In this document: piece after piece, positions 1-6,096 of the stretch
How positions within the stretch are numbered: position 1 is the stretch's first letter
Layout: every line of letters starts with the position of its first letter
From: Candidatus Coatesiibacteriota bacterium
Lineage (GTDB): Bacteria; RBG-13-66-14; B26-G2
Direction: 5' to 3'
Assembly (NCBI GenBank): GCA_003647715.1
Contig: QMNJ01000005.1
Coordinates: 1 to 29,152, forward strand
Length of the DNA stretch: 29,152 nucleotides
Notes under the pieces: model-generated
Told to the model about the DNA's origin: nothing
The model's input: only the letters and a program-made list of their open reading frames with translations
Database searches by the model: none
Translations under genes and position numbers: made by a program

Positions 1-2
1 CT

Positions 3-386
3 CTATGTGGCACAATATACAAGGATATATGTTTTACAGCACCTGATGATGGGTGGTTGTTGGAGCAGTATTTAGTATACCTTGAGAGTGGGTCTATTTT
101 TTGCACCATATACAGGTATGATAATGAGAATGAGAGTTGGCATAACACTGGTGAGGAATATTATTTAAAGGGTGGGGGACATCAGGCGATATCATTTTCA
201 GCGCCTGATGATGGCTGGGCTGTGGGTGCACATAAGAGTTTTCACTGGGATGGTAGTAGTTGGAGTGAGGTTTCCATGCCATATATAGAGGGTGTGGGAA
301 TGAACGATGTATATGCGATATCATCGGATGATGTATGGGCTGTGGGTGACTGGGGGACGATAATGCACTTCACAGGGTGGGATTGA
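3..386 (+). CDS. C-terminal fragment of a DDGWAVG-repeat (propeller-like) protein
   Basis: The reading frame is open from the left edge (codons start at base 3) and stops at 384-386, so only the last 127 or so residues are present. It carries repeats of the form (T/S)APDDGW and SSDDVWAVG, followed by short YDG/WDG-SW segments and a final GTIMHF. This pattern (DVWAVGxxGTIxHxDGxxW) is typical of YCF48-like or WD-like beta-propeller repeats in exported bacterial proteins. The function is unknown, and no C-terminal sorting motif is visible after the last repeat. The first repeat breaks after DDGW: the +1 frame would continue it with a VVGAVFS-like run, so there may be a pair of compensating frameshifts near bases 47-85. 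The propeller assignment rests on motif shape only. Confidence 0.6.
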   Translation, partial: LCGTIYKDICFTAPDDGWLLEQYLVYLESGSIFCTIYRYDNENESWHNTGEEYYLKGGGHQAISFSAPDDGWAVGAHKSFHWDGSSWSEVSMPYIEGVGMNDVYAISSDDVWAVGDWGTIMHFTGWD

Positions 387-407
387 TTTCTCTTACTTCA
401 TTAATAC

Positions 408-436
408 TTCATAAATACATTTTCAAATCATATTAT
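408..436 (+). promoter_or_regulatory. Probable promoter of rel, placing the start at or next to the ATG
   Basis: A TTCATA box (408-413), a 17-base spacer and TATTAT (431-436) precede the ATG at 445 by 8 bases. No Shine-Dalgarno sequence lies before the ATG. With normal -10 to +1 spacing, transcription would begin at about 443-445, giving a leaderless message. This is inferred from box matches only. Confidence 0.45.
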
Positions 437-444
437 CTTCTTAT

Positions 445-2556
445 ATGCAAGATAATAGAAAAAATACAATCACAGACATCATCGCCCTGGTAAGAAAGCA
501 CTACCCCGGGCTCAATACCAGTATAATAGAAAGAGCGTATGACCTTGCTCTGAGAGGTCACGGCGACCAGGTGCGTAAGAGCGGAAGACCTGTAATAGAC
601 CACCCCCTCTCGGTTGCTCATATACTCGCCAGACATCGTATGGATGCCGAAACCGTCTCCGCCGGCTTATTACACGATGTGCTTGAAGATACATCAATAC
701 GGGCTGATGAGATAGAAATAGCATTCGGGAAGGATATACGAGAGATGGTAGAAGGTGTTACAAAGTTGGCACATATACCTGTAAGTTATGAATTGAGCGA
801 AGTGAGGAATTTAAGGCGCCTCTTGTTTGCGATGGCGAAGGATTTGCGTGTGGTAATAATCAAACTGGCTGACCGCCTGGACAACCTGAGGGACCTTCAT
901 GCCCTTGACCACGACTCGCAGAGGAGAATAGCCCAGGAGACGGTTGACATATTCATTCCTATTGCCAGCCGTCTGGGTCTGGGGAGGATGCGTTTTGAGA
1001 TGGAGGATTTAGCGCTTCGCTATCTGAAGCCAGATGACTACTTCAAGATTGCGGAAAAACTCGCTACGAAGAGAGAAGAGCGTGAGAGGGAGACACATCA
1101 GATAGTGAGAGAGGTGAGGGCGTTACTCACAAGGAATGGAATGAAGGTTGCTGTTCACGGCAGACCCAAGCACATAGCCAGTATCTACCGTAAAATGCAG
1201 GAGGGCAAGACCTTTGAGGAGATGCATGACCTCGTCGGTATAAGGGTTATAACCCGGAGTATTTCTGATTGTTATCAAGCACTTGGAATAATCCACACGA
1301 AGTATAAGCCCATTCCTGGCAGGTTTAAGGACTTTATTGCACTGCCAAAACAGAATGGGTATCAATCTCTCCACACCACGGTAGTAGATGATAAGGGCAG
1401 GCGGGTTGAGATACAGATAAGGAGCCAGAGAATGCATAGGGTGGCGGAGGTTGGTGCTTCCGCTCACTGGAGATACAAAACGGGTGAGAAGCCCATCCTG
1501 AAGGATAAGGAGCATCTCTCATTTCTGGACAGGGTCTTAGAGTGGCAGAAGGACTTGATTGAGCCAGAGCAGATAATGGAGCAGTTGAGGCGCAGTTTAT
1601 TTGAGGATGAGGTCTTCGTGTTTACACCAAAGGGTGAGGTCAAGGCGCTTCCGGTTGGTGCCACCCCGCTTGACTTCGCCTATGCTGTCCACACCGACAT
1701 CGGAATGAGGGCTTCCGGGGCTAAGGTCAACGGTCGTATGGTGGGCTTTGACTATAAGTTGAAGACCGGCGATATGGTGGAGATTATGACATCACCGCAT
1801 CAGAAGCCATCCCGTGACTGGCTGAAATTAGTGGTCACCTCAAAGGCGAGGACAAAGATAAGGCAATACTTCCGAACCGTTGACCGGGACCTCTACATTG
1901 AGCGTGGGCGGAAGGCACTGGTTGATGGAATGAAGAGTATGGGTCTTTCCATGGAGTTGACGGATGATACCCTGAAGAAGGTGATTGATGAATATGACTT
2001 TGAGGATGAGGATGAACTCTTTCTGGCAATTGGCGAGGGACGCTTAAAGACCGGGAGGGTGATGAGGGAGTTGTTCGGGGAGGTGCTTGTTGAGGGGAAG
2101 GCAAAGAGGCGTGCACACTCACCGATAATGGTGAAACTTGAGGGAAGTTATGATATTGACTACCGCATTGCCGGGTGTTGTATCCCCTCGCCCCCGTGTG
2201 AGATTGTGGGCTATATTACCAGCGTGAGAGGTATTACCATCCACAGGGCAGGTTGCTCGTCTCTTAGAGGTAGGGATAAGAGTCGTATTGTAAAGGCGGA
2301 GTGGGTGGGTAGAGGCGATTACGAGATACACAGGGTTCATATCACCATTGATGACCGGGAGGGCATATTGTCTCAAATTAGCGATGTATTCTATAGAAAC
2401 GGGGTAAATATCATGGAGCATTCTGGAAGGGGTGGCTCGGGTGGTAGTAGAGCGCGCCTTGATTTCATCGTCTCGCTTGAGAGGGGTGTATCGGAGGGTG
2501 CACTTATGGATGCACTTGAGAGCATAGATGGGGTTCAAAAGGTTAGATGGTTTTAA
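445..2556 (+). CDS. rel: Bifunctional (p)ppGpp synthetase/hydrolase, RelA/SpoT family
   Basis: Makes pppGpp/ppGpp from GTP/GDP and ATP and hydrolyses it back, setting the stringent response; cytoplasmic. The 703 residues match the usual long-RSH length. The N-terminal HD hydrolase domain has H53, the HDVLEDT motif (77-83) and D143/N147 in the DRLDNLRD segment, so hydrolase activity should be intact. The synthetase domain follows (about 235-345), with HDLVGIR, RFKD at 293-296 and YQSLH at 306-310. RxKD is the form found in bifunctional enzymes, as opposed to ExDD in synthetase-only RelA. A TGS domain (about 392-455) and a C-terminal ACT domain (about 625-703) complete the family layout. The gene stands alone, with its own promoter-like boxes and no ribosome-binding site before the ATG. 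The family assignment is very secure; the gene could equally be named relA or spoT. Confidence 0.97.
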   Translation: MQDNRKNTITDIIALVRKHYPGLNTSIIERAYDLALRGHGDQVRKSGRPVIDHPLSVAHILARHRMDAETVSAGLLHDVLEDTSIRADEIEIAFGKDIREMVEGVTKLAHIPVSYELSEVRNLRRLLFAMAKDLRVVIIKLADRLDNLRDLHALDHDSQRRIAQETVDIFIPIASRLGLGRMRFEMEDLALRYLKPDDYFKIAEKLATKREERERETHQIVREVRALLTRNGMKVAVHGRPKHIASIYRKMQEGKTFEEMHDLVGIRVITRSISDCYQALGIIHTKYKPIPGRFKDFIALPKQNGYQSLHTTVVDDKGRRVEIQIRSQRMHRVAEVGASAHWRYKTGEKPILKDKEHLSFLDRVLEWQKDLIEPEQIMEQLRRSLFEDEVFVFTPKGEVKALPVGATPLDFAYAVHTDIGMRASGAKVNGRMVGFDYKLKTGDMVEIMTSPHQKPSRDWLKLVVTSKARTKIRQYFRTVDRDLYIERGRKALVDGMKSMGLSMELTDDTLKKVIDEYDFEDEDELFLAIGEGRLKTGRVMRELFGEVLVEGKAKRRAHSPIMVKLEGSYDIDYRIAGCCIPSPPCEIVGYITSVRGITIHRAGCSSLRGRDKSRIVKAEWVGRGDYEIHRVHITIDDREGILSQISDVFYRNGVNIMEHSGRGGSGGSRARLDFIVSLERGVSEGALMDALESIDGVQKVRWF

Positions 2557-2567
2557 GTTCTATATCT

Positions 2568-2573
2568 TATAAT
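2568..2573 (+). promoter_or_regulatory. Possible -10 box for the exported protein gene
   Basis: A perfect TATAAT hexamer lies just after the rel stop codon and 41 bases before the ATG at 2615. No convincing -35 box is found at 16-18 bases upstream, so this is weak evidence for a separate promoter. Confidence 0.3.
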
Positions 2574-2614
2574 TCACCGATTCTAAGGCAATCAGGTGAT
2601 TGGAAGGAGAGATT

Positions 2615-3208
2615 ATGAGGCGCATATTTATCTTGATATCAGTGATTATCACATTGCTCAGTTTAACAATGGCTGAGGATATCATATTCAGGGAGGGAAC
2701 CTACTGGATTTATGAGACAGAAAGTGGGGACAGGTATAAGATTCTCATTAGTGTGGTTGGCGCCCCATCTGAATTTACCAGGGCGGGCTATGACCTGTCG
2801 GGTGAGTTCGTTACCGCGTCACTGGTCAACTTCTACAATGAAGGGGGGGATATATCTGACAGCGGTTTCTTACTTCTATCGGGGGACGGCTCCATCTGGA
2901 TGGATGATATGATGGGCAACTGCTGGATGGTTTATAAGAAGGGCTTGCCGGTGGGCTACACCTGGCGGGCGGAGATGGAGGAGGGCTTTGTGGGGAGGTT
3001 CAGGGTGGATGAATATGAGAGCATCTCTACTCCTGCGGGCAAATTTAATGGCGCTTGTAAGGTGGTTGTGGACATATATGAGGGGGGTGGTGATAAGAGT
3101 GAGGGGAGTATGACATACTGGTTTGCTGATGGCGTTGGTATGGTAAAGAGCATAAACGATTTTGGCAGTAATAGCGAAGTATCCGAACTGGTAGATTATG
3201 GGGATTGA
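2615..3208 (+). CDS. Exported protein of unknown function
   Basis: The 197-residue product begins with a clear signal peptide: basic MRR, a hydrophobic stretch to about residue 17, and a likely cut after TMA at residue 20. The mature part is acidic and beta-rich, starting with a FREGTYWIYE segment. Near the C-terminus it reads STPAGKF, then CKVVVDIY, then YWFADGVGMVKS. This resembles the TPAGxFxxCxxV...YWFAPGVGxVK pattern seen in many secreted bacterial proteins, where it forms a beta sheet of unknown role. The ATG at 2615 is chosen because AAGGAG (2604-2609) sits 5 bases upstream; an in-frame TTG at 2600 would overlap that site. No lipobox cysteine is present, so it should be soluble in the periplasm or secreted. 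It runs convergently into selD with a gap of only 19 bases. Confidence 0.75.
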   Translation: MRRIFILISVIITLLSLTMAEDIIFREGTYWIYETESGDRYKILISVVGAPSEFTRAGYDLSGEFVTASLVNFYNEGGDISDSGFLLLSGDGSIWMDDMMGNCWMVYKKGLPVGYTWRAEMEEGFVGRFRVDEYESISTPAGKFNGACKVVVDIYEGGGDKSEGSMTYWFADGVGMVKSINDFGSNSEVSELVDYGD

Positions 3209-3227
3209 AAGGTGAGGTGATTATAAT

Positions 3228-4280
3228 TTAGGGCACTATCTCAATCACGCCCCTCGGCGACTCCACCACCTCACCGATAACAGTTGCATCCTCAAACCCT
3301 TCCTCTTTTATCCTCTCTACCAATCTATCTGCCTTATTCTTCTCAATACTTATTAACAGACCGCCTGAGGTCTCGGGACAGTGCAGAATGTCTATCATCT
3401 CCTGCGGTATCTCATCCGGTATATGCTCAAATGGCTCGCTAAACTCTGCGTTCTTGTGAAGCCCACCAGGAATGAGACCCATCTTCGCATACTCAAGTGC
3501 ATCGCTGAAATATGGAATCTTATCAGCATATAGCCTTATTCCGACTATACTACTTCTCGCCATCTCAAGGGAGTGACCGATGAGACCGAATCCGGTTATA
3601 TCAGTGGCAGCTGAGGCGCCCGCCTCTACCATAAGTTCGGCTGGGACCTTGTTGAGTGTAAGCATCATCTCTGTTGCTTTCTCTATGACATTATCATCTG
3701 CCTTACCTGCCTTCAGTGCTGTGCTTATCAATCCTATACCCAATGGCTTGGTGAGAATGAGAGCATCCCCCGGCTTTGCAGTAGAGTTCAAAACCACTTT
3801 GTCCGGTGAGACCACGCCTACCACTGAGAGCCCGAATTTCATCTCCTCGTCCTTTAGTGTGTGACCGCCTATGAGGGCGCATTTTGCTTCATTGCACTTA
3901 TCAATGGCGCCCTGAATGACCTTGCAGAGAACATCGGGTTTGTATTTTTTGGGGGGGAAGCAGGAGATTGATAGGGCAAGGAGTGGGGTTGCTCCCATAG
4001 CATATACATCTGAGAGTGCGTTTGCGGAGGCTATCTGACCGAATAGATATGGGTCATCTACAATTGGCGGGAAGAAGTCCACTGTGGCGACAATAGCCCT
4101 ATTGTCGTCAAGGAGGAAGATACCCGCATCATCAGAGCTTCTTAAATCTACCAAGACCCGCTTATCATCCGGCAGGTTCAACACCTTGAGCACCATATCA
4201 AGGGTGCTCGCAGAGAGTTTAGCCGCTCACCCGGATGCCTTGACGCCCTGGGTTAATCTTATCTCTTTCTCATTATCCAT
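3228..4280 (-). CDS. selD: Selenide, water dikinase (selenophosphate synthase), itself a selenoprotein
   Basis: Makes selenophosphate from selenide and ATP, the selenium donor for selenocysteine and selenouridine synthesis; cytoplasmic. The simple open frame starts at 4196, but translating upstream in the same frame gives the missing N-terminus: RLTQ, then ASG, a TGA codon (4227-4229), then AAKLS. SelD enzymes carry a Cys or Sec exactly here, followed by the catalytic Lys (K21 in this numbering), so the TGA is read as selenocysteine, residue 18. The full protein is 350 residues, close to the 347 of E. coli SelD. Later motifs fit the family: SSDDAGIF, DFFPPIVDDPY, ANALSDVYAMGA and GGHTLKDEEMKFGL. 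The ATG at 4280 is favoured because a TTGAAA-17-TATGAT promoter places the mRNA start next to it; an ATG at 4286 is also in frame. There is no Shine-Dalgarno site. Sec insertion needs SelA, SelB and tRNA-Sec from elsewhere in the genome. Confidence 0.95.
4188..4209 (-). promoter_or_regulatory. SECIS-like hairpin downstream of the selD UGA
   Basis: On the minus strand, 17 bases after the TGA, the arms GAGCACC and GGTGCTC pair perfectly over 7 base pairs around an 8-base loop, CTTGATAT. The loop starts 24 bases after the UGA, inside the spacing known for bacterial SECIS elements. The loop has a G at position 4 rather than in its first two bases, so it is not a textbook match. SelB binding is inferred. 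Confidence 0.65.
4227..4229 (-). other. In-frame UGA read as selenocysteine (Sec18 of SelD)
   Basis: TGA interrupts an otherwise continuous SelD frame at the position of the family's active-site Cys/Sec, in the context SG-U-AAKL. The conserved residues on both sides show that the frame is coding through the stop. That the codon is decoded as selenocysteine is established for this family; decoding in this organism is inferred. Confidence 0.9.
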
Positions 4281-4289
4281 ATTCATAAA

Positions 4290-4318
4290 ATCATAAGAGG
4301 GGCAGTTTGGTTTTTCAA
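4290..4318 (-). promoter_or_regulatory. selD promoter, leaderless geometry
   Basis: Read on the minus strand: TTGAAA (4318-4313), a 17-base spacer, then TATGAT (4295-4290). The predicted start near 4283 falls between the two in-frame ATG codons (4286, 4280), leaving no room for a ribosome-binding site. Confidence 0.55.
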
Positions 4319-4379
4319 CAAGAATAAATTTGATTCTTTACTTTACATTATAAGTTTATACTTGACAAATTGAGAAGGT

Positions 4380-4484
4380 ATGTCAGTTTTATCTAACATT
4401 ATTAAAGATATGAAATATTTTGGTATAAATAAATATGGAAGTTTAACTTATGTTATTTTTCAGGACTTTTTGAAAACCATATAG
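4380..4484 (+). CDS. Possible small protein, 34 residues
   Basis: A short open frame begins with ATG at 4380 behind GAGAAGG (4372-4378), a possible Shine-Dalgarno site that lies very close to the start. The peptide begins MSVLSNIIKDMKYFG and ends in TYVIFQDFLKTI; it is amphipathic and has no family I recognise. It lies in the 316-base gap between the divergent selD and PhaR-like genes, upstream of the palindromes. It may be a real small gene, the decayed start of a larger one, or chance in AT-rich DNA. The rest of this gap holds the selD promoter (4290-4318) and the regulator promoter with its operators (4505-4575). Confidence 0.25.
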   Translation: MSVLSNIIKDMKYFGINKYGSLTYVIFQDFLKTI

Positions 4485-4504
4485 AATATGGTGATGCAAT
4501 ACTG

Positions 4505-4519
4505 TTTTGCAATGCAAAA
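4505..4519 (+). promoter_or_regulatory. Operator palindrome 1 (TGC-N3-GCA core)
   Basis: A perfect 15-base dyad: arms TTTTGCA and TGCAAAA around a central A, placed 7 bases upstream of the -35 box. Its 12-base segment TGCAATGCAAAA recurs exactly at 4567-4578. The TGC-N3-GCA core resembles operators described for PhaR proteins, and the gene behind it encodes a PhaR-type DNA-binding domain. Binding is inferred. Confidence 0.6.
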
Positions 4520-4526
4520 ATTTTTC

Positions 4527-4554
4527 TTGACATCGGATGAGATTATGGTATATT
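4527..4554 (+). promoter_or_regulatory. Promoter of the PhaR-like/RND efflux operon
   Basis: Perfect TTGACA (4527-4532), a 16-base spacer and TATATT (4549-4554). The predicted start is near 4561, leaving a leader of about 36 bases. The promoter lies between the two TGCAATGCA palindromes, an arrangement suited to repression. Confidence 0.65.
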
Positions 4555-4566
4555 CGCAACAAAATG

Positions 4567-4575
4567 TGCAATGCA
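4567..4575 (+). promoter_or_regulatory. Operator palindrome 2 (TGC-N3-GCA core)
   Basis: TGCAATGCA is a 9-base dyad just downstream of the predicted transcription start. Together with the next three bases it copies 12 bases of the upstream palindrome, at a distance of 59 bases. A repressor bound here would block RNA polymerase or promoter clearance. Confidence 0.55.
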
Positions 4576-4596
4576 AAATAACTATGTGTAGAAGTT

Positions 4597-5184
4597 ATGA
4601 AAAATGAAGAGGCAGTGGTAGTAAAGAAATATTCCAACCGCCGTCTCTATGATACCGAGAGGGGAGAGTGGATAAATCTCTCCGACCTGGCGAGGGTGAT
4701 AAGAGATGGGAGGACCATACGGGTGTTGGAGCATGAGACAGGCGATGATATTACCGTCATTACTTTAATACAGGTAATGCTTAATGAGATAAGGGACAAG
4801 AAAGTTATGTTGAGTGCCACCTATCTACTTCATCGGATATTGAAGGATGGCGATAGAGCTATTGAGGGTGCAATTGAGAGGTCTTTAATAGGCAGTTCTG
4901 AGATTCTTGGAATATTACCCGATGATGCGGAGAAGATAATAAACATATTCGTGGAGGAGGGCAAGATTAGTCCTGAGCTGGCAAAGGAGACCATAGGTGA
5001 GTATCGGAAGAGATATAGCCGATTGAGAAGCGAGATAAGAGGTGAAATAGAGGGTATGGTGAGGGAATATATTGATGAGATTGGTATTCCATCAAAGGAT
5101 GCCATAGGTGAGATTATCGCTCAGATTGAGGAGTTGAAGGATAAATTTAATAGAGAAAAAAGCAGGGGCAATGTAAAGGAGTGA
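4597..5184 (+). CDS. PhaR-type (PHA/PHB synthesis regulator domain) transcriptional regulator
   Basis: The N-terminus (about 7-65) is the DNA-binding domain of polyhydroxyalkanoate regulators, shown by KKYSNRRLYDT, then INLSDLARVIRDG, then ITVITLIQVMLNEI. In known systems PhaR represses granule genes and its own gene. Here nothing nearby makes polyhydroxyalkanoate; 4 bases after the stop comes an RND efflux adaptor, then the pump and channel, so this regulator probably controls efflux. Residues 66-195 are helical and charged, without a known ligand-binding domain, and the last 50 or so look coiled-coil-forming (EIIAQIEELKDKF). Its promoter is framed by two TGC-N3-GCA palindromes, which suggests autorepression. 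The start follows only a weak AGAAG site. The domain call is firm; the regulated process is inferred from position. Confidence 0.85.
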   Translation: MKNEEAVVVKKYSNRRLYDTERGEWINLSDLARVIRDGRTIRVLEHETGDDITVITLIQVMLNEIRDKKVMLSATYLLHRILKDGDRAIEGAIERSLIGSSEILGILPDDAEKIINIFVEEGKISPELAKETIGEYRKRYSRLRSEIRGEIEGMVREYIDEIGIPSKDAIGEIIAQIEELKDKFNREKSRGNVKE

Positions 5185-5188
5185 TGTT

Positions 5189-6094
5189 ATGAGAAAGGGT
5201 GTAGCAGTTCTTGTTTTGATAGTAGTTGTGATTGTGGTTTCAGTGGTTGCAAGATTGGTTATGATGGGAGATGAGGAAAAGGGTGTGGAGAAGTATACAA
5301 TTCCCGTTGAGGTTGCATCTGCTAAAATAGTGCCCTACTCTGAGCACTACACCGGGTTTGGAACAGTATTTGCGGAGGATAAGGTTCCAGTGCTACCAAA
5401 GGCACCCGGCAAGTTAATAAGGTTTACGGTTGGAGAAGGGCAGTATGTTTCTGAGGGTCAGGTCATCGCCCTTATTGATAGGGATGTCCCAGGTCTTGAA
5501 TTCCAACCCCTGAAGGTTGAATCGCCAGCATCTGGATTAATTGTCAATATGTTGGTTGACCCAGGAGGTGCCGTCGCTCCTTCTCAACCTATGGCTATGG
5601 TTGTATCATCAAGCAGAGTGAATATGCTTTTGCCCGTATCTGAGAAGGATATTAGCAGGTTAAGGGTTGGGCAGAGTGCTAATATTTATTTTGATGCATT
5701 CCCTGGTGAAACATTCACTGGCAGGGTGAAGAAGATAAGCCCCATTGCCAGTCCATTGTCTCATACATTTGAGGTTGAGGTTGCTATTGAGAACAGGGGT
5801 GGAAGGGTTAAGGATGGTATGTTTGGACGGGCGGTGATTACTATATCAGAACCAAGAGAAGCGCTCTTTGTTCCAATAGATGCGTTGATTGAAGAGGATG
5901 GGGGTTATAGTGTTTTTATAATTGAGGATGGCACTGCTAAACTTCATCCTGTTAGCATCGGCATTAAAGAACATGAGATGGTTGAGATTATTGATGGAGT
6001 GGGTAGTGGTGATATTGTTGTGTTAAGGGGTCAATCTGTTTTGAAGGATGGGGATGAAGTAGATGTGGTTTCAAAGAGGGAATGGGGTGATTAG
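5189..6094 (+). CDS. RND efflux periplasmic adaptor (membrane fusion protein) lacking the helical hairpin
   Basis: Links the inner-membrane RND pump to the outer-membrane channel. Residues 5-26 form a hydrophobic N-terminal anchor with no lipobox Cys. The lipoyl-like region is visible as PGKLIRFTVGEGQYVSEGQVIALID, split as usual into two halves, and the second half begins near ESPASGLIVNMLVDPGGAV. A beta-barrel domain (about 137-215, with the SPLSHTFEVEV segment) and a membrane-proximal domain follow. Only about 15 residues join the lipoyl halves where most adaptors carry a long alpha-helical hairpin, which explains the short 301 residues. Hairpin-less adaptors are known, for example BesA of Borrelia. 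AAGGAG lies 8 bases before the ATG, and the gene is packed tightly between the regulator and the pump. Confidence 0.92.
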   Translation: MRKGVAVLVLIVVVIVVSVVARLVMMGDEEKGVEKYTIPVEVASAKIVPYSEHYTGFGTVFAEDKVPVLPKAPGKLIRFTVGEGQYVSEGQVIALIDRDVPGLEFQPLKVESPASGLIVNMLVDPGGAVAPSQPMAMVVSSSRVNMLLPVSEKDISRLRVGQSANIYFDAFPGETFTGRVKKISPIASPLSHTFEVEVAIENRGGRVKDGMFGRAVITISEPREALFVPIDALIEEDGGYSVFIIEDGTAKLHPVSIGIKEHEMVEIIDGVGSGDIVVLRGQSVLKDGDEVDVVSKREWGD

Positions 6095-6096
6095 AT

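Noticed and set aside
1244..1255. 12-base palindrome GGGTTATAACCC inside rel
   Set aside because: It encodes part of the conserved VGIRVITR segment and no promoter or gene boundary is near; likely chance.
3228..4196. selD starting at the ATG at 4196
   Set aside because: It would lack the active-site Sec/Cys and catalytic Lys that all working SelD proteins have; the upstream frame restores both.
4505..4525. TTTTGCAATGCAAAA followed by a T-run as a terminator
   Set aside because: The stem is AT-rich with a one-base loop, unsuited to termination, and the same core recurs as a repeat around the promoter; an operator fits better.
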